From Streptomyces hygroscopicus subsp. hygroscopicus (lineage in GTDB: Bacteria; Actinomycetota; Actinomycetes; Streptomycetales; Streptomycetaceae), in the NCBI RefSeq assembly GCF_001553455.1, contig NZ_BBOX01000137.1, positions 1 through 34,484 on the forward strand: a DNA stretch of 34,484 bases. Direction: 5' to 3'. Every line of letters starts with the position of its first letter. The first letter of the stretch is position 1. This document shows positions 32,127-34,484 of this stretch, piece by piece. The notes under the pieces were generated by a model. It saw only the letters and a list, made by a program, of their open reading frames with translations, was not told the origin of the DNA and made no database searches. The translations under genes and the position numbers were made by a program.

Positions 32127-33389
32127 CTGACTGCCGCCGTCGCCGAGACCCTTGCCGTCGTCCTGCTGCTCGGCGTACTGGCCTTCGCGGTGGTGCGCCC
32201 CCGCGGCTGGCCGGAAGCGGTCGCGGCCGTGCCCGCCGCCGGGATCGTGGTGGCCGTCGGGGCCGTCTCGCCCGACCGGGCCTGGGCGGAGATCCGGGGG
32301 CTGCTGCCCGTCGTGGGCTTCCTGGCCGCCGTGCTGCTGCTGGCCCGGATGTGTGCGGACGAGGGGCTCTTCGAGGCGGCCGGACAGGCCGTGGCGCGGG
32401 CCTGCGCGGGGCGTACCGACCGGCTCCTGGTCGGGGTGTTCGCCGTCGCGGCCGCCGTCACCGCCGTGCTGAGCCTGGACGCCACCGTCGTCCTGCTCAC
32501 GCCCGTGGTGTTCGCCACGACGGCCCGGCTGGGGGCGCGGTCCCGGCCGCATGTGTACGCCTGCGCCCACCTGTCGAACTCGGCGTCCCTGCTGCTCCCG
32601 GTCTCCAACCTCACCAATCTGCTGGCCCTGGAGGCGGGCGGCGTCTCGTTCACCCGTTTCGCGGTGCTGATGGGGCCCGCCTGGCTGCTGACCATCGGCA
32701 TCGAGTACCTGGTCCTCCGCCGCTTCTTCGCCGCCGATCTGGCCGCCGGGACCACCGAGCCCCCACCCACCGCATGGCCCCGGGTACCGGTCTTCGCGCT
32801 GACCGTGCTGCTGCTGACCCTCGCCGGGTTCGTCGGGACCTCGCTGGCGGGCCTGGACCCCCTGTGGGCGGCCTGGGCGGGCGCCCTCGTGCTGACCGTA
32901 AGGGCGCTGCAGCGCCGCAGGACGACGGTAAGGGGGGCCATCGGCGCGACCGGGCCGCTGTTCTGCCTGTTCGTACCGGCGCTCGGGGTGGTGGTGCAGG
33001 CCGTGCTGGCGGGCGGTCTCCAGGACGCGCTGACCCAGGTGCTGCCCGGTGGGTCGAGCCTGCCCGCGCTGCTCGGGGTCGCGGCGGTCGCGGCGGTGCT
33101 GGCCAACCTCATCAACAATCTGCCCGCCACGCTGGCCCTGCTGCCGATCGCCTCCGGGGGCGGACCCGGGCCCGTGCTCGCCGTACTGATCGGCGTGAAC
33201 CTGGGGCCCAATCTGACCTATGTCGGCTCGCTGGCCACTCTGCTGTGGCGGCGCATCGTTCACCGCCACGAGCCGGACACCGGCTCCGACCTGGGGGTGT
33301 TCACCCGCCTGGGGCTGCTGACGGTACCGGCGACGGTGGTGGCCGCGACGGCGGCGATGTGGCTGATGCTGAGCATCACCGGCAGCTGA
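32127..33389 (+). CDS. ArsB/SLC13-type membrane transporter
   Basis: About 420 aa of hydrophobic helices with SLC13/ArsB traits: LLPVVGFLAAVLLLARMCAD, SLDATVVLLTPVVFATTARL, and CAHLSNSASLLLPVSNLTNL (the SNxxN loop), plus LANLINNLPATLALLPIASG near the C-terminus. No ATG, GTG or TTG gives the first helix; the frame opens after TGA at 32088. CTG at 32127, with GGAG at 32117-32120, gives LTAAVAETLAVVLLLGVLAF, a proper first helix. GTG 32190 would delete it. The substrate could be arsenite, citrate-type anions or sodium exchange; sequence does not decide. Confidence 0.82.
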   Translation: MTAAVAETLAVVLLLGVLAFAVVRPRGWPEAVAAVPAAGIVVAVGAVSPDRAWAEIRGLLPVVGFLAAVLLLARMCADEGLFEAAGQAVARACAGRTDRLLVGVFAVAAAVTAVLSLDATVVLLTPVVFATTARLGARSRPHVYACAHLSNSASLLLPVSNLTNLLALEAGGVSFTRFAVLMGPAWLLTIGIEYLVLRRFFAADLAAGTTEPPPTAWPRVPVFALTVLLLTLAGFVGTSLAGLDPLWAAWAGALVLTVRALQRRRTTVRGAIGATGPLFCLFVPALGVVVQAVLAGGLQDALTQVLPGGSSLPALLGVAAVAAVLANLINNLPATLALLPIASGGGPGPVLAVLIGVNLGPNLTYVGSLATLLWRRIVHRHEPDTGSDLGVFTRLGLLTVPATVVAATAAMWLMLSITGS

Positions 33390-33460
33390 GACCACCGGAT
33401 GCCGACGGCTGAGGCTGACCGGCGGCCGAGGAGCGCCGACAGCCGAGGAGCCCGGAAGCG

Positions 33461-33511
33461 GAGGAGCGCTGAACGCCGAGGAGCGCTGAACGCCGAGGAG
33501 CGCTGAACGCC
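33461..33511. repeat. Three perfect 17-bp tandem copies
   Basis: GAGGAGCGCTGAACGCC is repeated at 33461-33477, 33478-33494 and 33495-33511, with degenerate copies before it. The third copy is the outer part of the left arm of the palindrome at 33496-33559. Confidence 0.9.
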
Positions 33512-33559
33512 GAGGGGCCCGCCGTCGCGACGGCGGGCCCCTCGGCGTTCAGCGCTCCT
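33496..33559. terminator. 64-nt perfect palindrome, bidirectional terminator
   Basis: Two 32-base arms (33496-33527 and 33528-33559) are exact reverse complements. The structure lies between the transporter gene and the convergent cold-shock gene, ending 3 bases before the latter's stop. It is far longer than a normal terminator stem. Confidence 0.92.
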
Positions 33560-33562
33560 GGA

Positions 33563-33967
33563 TCAGGATTCGATCCAGTTGTGTGCCTGGGCGAGCTCGA
33601 TGACCCGCCTGCGCACCTGCTTGATCTGATCGGCGGTCAGGCTGCCGCCCGTCTCCACCAGCGCCTCGGTCAGCTCCTGCCGGAACTCGGCGACCGACAG
33701 CACATCGCACATGGTGTCGTCGCCGTCCGGCCCGGCCGAGGGCCGCACGACCGGCGCGGCGCGCTCGACGATGCGGACCTCGGAAGCCTTGGGCCCCTTG
33801 TCGCCGTATTCGGGAACGAACCGCACCTTGGACCCGGGCTGGAACAGATGCTTCTCGTCCAGCAGGTCATTGGCGTGCATGAAGACGTCTTCGCCACCGT
33901 CGTCCGGAGCGATGAAGCCGTAGCCGCGGAACTCGTCGAAACGCAGGATCTTGCCCGTGGTCGTCAC
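33563..33967 (-). CDS. Cold-shock domain protein with C-terminal extension
   Basis: A 134-aa protein. Residues 1-67 are a cold-shock domain with RNP1 GYGFIAPD at 15-22 and RNP2 DVFMHAN at 27-33, which bind single-stranded nucleic acid. Normal CspA proteins stop there. Here an acidic linker leads to a helical region (LSVAEFRQELTEALVETGG, then IKQVRRRVIELAQAHNWIES). The GTG at 33967 is the only suitable start. Streptomyces has such long forms, so this is not unique. It follows the DUF192 gene by 80 bases. Confidence 0.92.
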   Translation of the reverse strand: MTTTGKILRFDEFRGYGFIAPDDGGEDVFMHANDLLDEKHLFQPGSKVRFVPEYGDKGPKASEVRIVERAAPVVRPSAGPDGDDTMCDVLSVAEFRQELTEALVETGGSLTADQIKQVRRRVIELAQAHNWIES

Positions 33968-33995
33968 CGTGCCACCCCTACCCCTGATACCTCTA

Positions 33996-34022
33996 CCTCG
34001 ATGACCTCGACCGCGATCGAGG
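33996..34022 (-). promoter_or_regulatory. Inverted repeat in the cold-shock gene leader
   Basis: CCTCGAT (33996-34002) and ATCGAGG (34016-34022) form a 7-bp inverted repeat with a 13-base loop, about 30 bases upstream of the GTG. It may be an operator or part of a structured leader. Confidence 0.35.
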
Positions 34023-34047
34023 GTGTCCCAACCATGACACTGAGAGG

Positions 34048-34467
34048 TCAGCGTACAGAAGGAGGGGGCGGCGCTGAAGGGCCGGGGGTGATCGCAACGC
34101 GCACACCCCGCCGCACGCCCCAGCGCTCCAACGCGCCCGCTTCCGCCTCCAGGACATGGCGGGAGCGGAGCCGGGGGCGGCCGAGCCGGCCGGGGCGCAG
34201 GGTGTGGATGTCCAGCACGGTGAGCCGCCGGTCCAGATAGGCGACGTCGATCGCGAACCGCATCCGGAAGGTGTGCACACCGCTCGCGGGGGTCAGGAGC
34301 AGCGCGCCGGTCAGGCCGTCGCGGCCGAGCAGACCGCGGGCACGGGCGCGGTAGGAGGCCGCGATGACAAGCGGAATCCCCTCCGCCCGCCCCGCCCCAC
34401 CGCCCCGCACGCGGTCCCGCGCGCCCTCCTTCACGCCCTCCTCCGCGCCCCGCGCCCCGCCGAGCAC
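34048..34467 (-). CDS. DUF192 domain protein, start uncertain at window edge
   Basis: A protein of 139 aa from GTG 34467, though the frame remains open to the window end and the true start may lie outside. The DUF192 core is clear: PLVIAASYRARARGLLGRDG, then LLLTPASGVHTFRMRFAIDV, AYLDRRLTVLDIHTLRPGRL and HVLEAEAGALERWGV. DUF192 is a small secreted or cytoplasmic domain of unknown function, often found near Tad loci in Actinobacteria. A Gly/Arg/Glu-rich low-complexity start precedes the core. Confidence 0.85.
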   Translation of the reverse strand: MLGGARGAEEGVKEGARDRVRGGGAGRAEGIPLVIAASYRARARGLLGRDGLTGALLLTPASGVHTFRMRFAIDVAYLDRRLTVLDIHTLRPGRLGRPRLRSRHVLEAEAGALERWGVRRGVRVAITPGPSAPPPPSVR

Positions 34468-34484
34468 CCGCAGCGTCCCCGTAC

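Overview
The window is a piece of chromosome from a Streptomyces-type actinomycete. The base composition is very GC-rich with strong third-position GC. It carries an XRE/DUF5753 regulator paired with a DUF397 protein, two GH18 chitinase genes under boxes resembling DasR-responsive elements (dre), several secreted hydrolases, and an actinobacterial Tad (Flp) pilus locus. No rRNA, tRNA, CRISPR array or prophage was seen.

Layout. (1) 158-1630: a GntP-type gluconate permease, followed by a short tandem-repeat patch and a hairpin. (2) 1891-6962: a three-gene operon of ABC ATPase, ABC-2 permease with an extracytoplasmic tail, and a large secreted YncE-like propeller/phosphoesterase. It is closed by a perfect 16-bp-stem terminator. 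(3) 7029-8067 (minus): XRE/DUF5753 regulator and DUF397 partner, divergent from a run of small unknown genes (8244-8933) that ends in a 12-bp hairpin. (4) 9166-14527: the most interesting block, a probable cyclophane RiPP operon. It holds a 57-aa ORF coupled by ATGA to a membrane-anchored NB-ARC/TPR protein, a 63-aa precursor ending in HAASLIWPRPL, a radical SAM/SPASM maturase, a GNAT acetyltransferase and a Cys-rich 120-aa protein. The TPR and radical SAM genes each carry a rare TTA (bldA) codon. (5) 14686-21905: extracellular hydrolases (zinc carboxypeptidase, trypsin-like protease, two related chitinases), with a TnpB-like gene that lacks the zinc-ribbon cysteines inserted among them. (6) 22237-32023: a Tad pilus operon: unknown zinc-ribbon protein, CpaB, a CpaE-TadE fusion, TadE, CpaF, TadB, TadC, Flp pilin, TadG-like, lipoprotein and OmpA-like protein. 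No prepilin peptidase is present in the window. (7) 32127-34467: an ArsB/SLC13-type transporter probably starting at CTG, a 64-nt perfect palindrome acting as a convergent terminator, a cold-shock protein with a C-terminal extension, and a DUF192 protein at the edge.

How the parts work together. The RiPP block looks self-contained: precursor, maturase and STAND/TPR protein, with two downstream genes that may tailor or bind. The chitinases, protease and carboxypeptidase form a secreted nutrient-scavenging group, and the chitinases are probably induced through DasR when N-acetylglucosamine is available. The Tad genes encode a complete cytoplasmic and membrane motor plus three E+5-type prepilin substrates. 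Names HaaA, HaaB and HaaT are used from memory of annotation families and should be confirmed by profile search.
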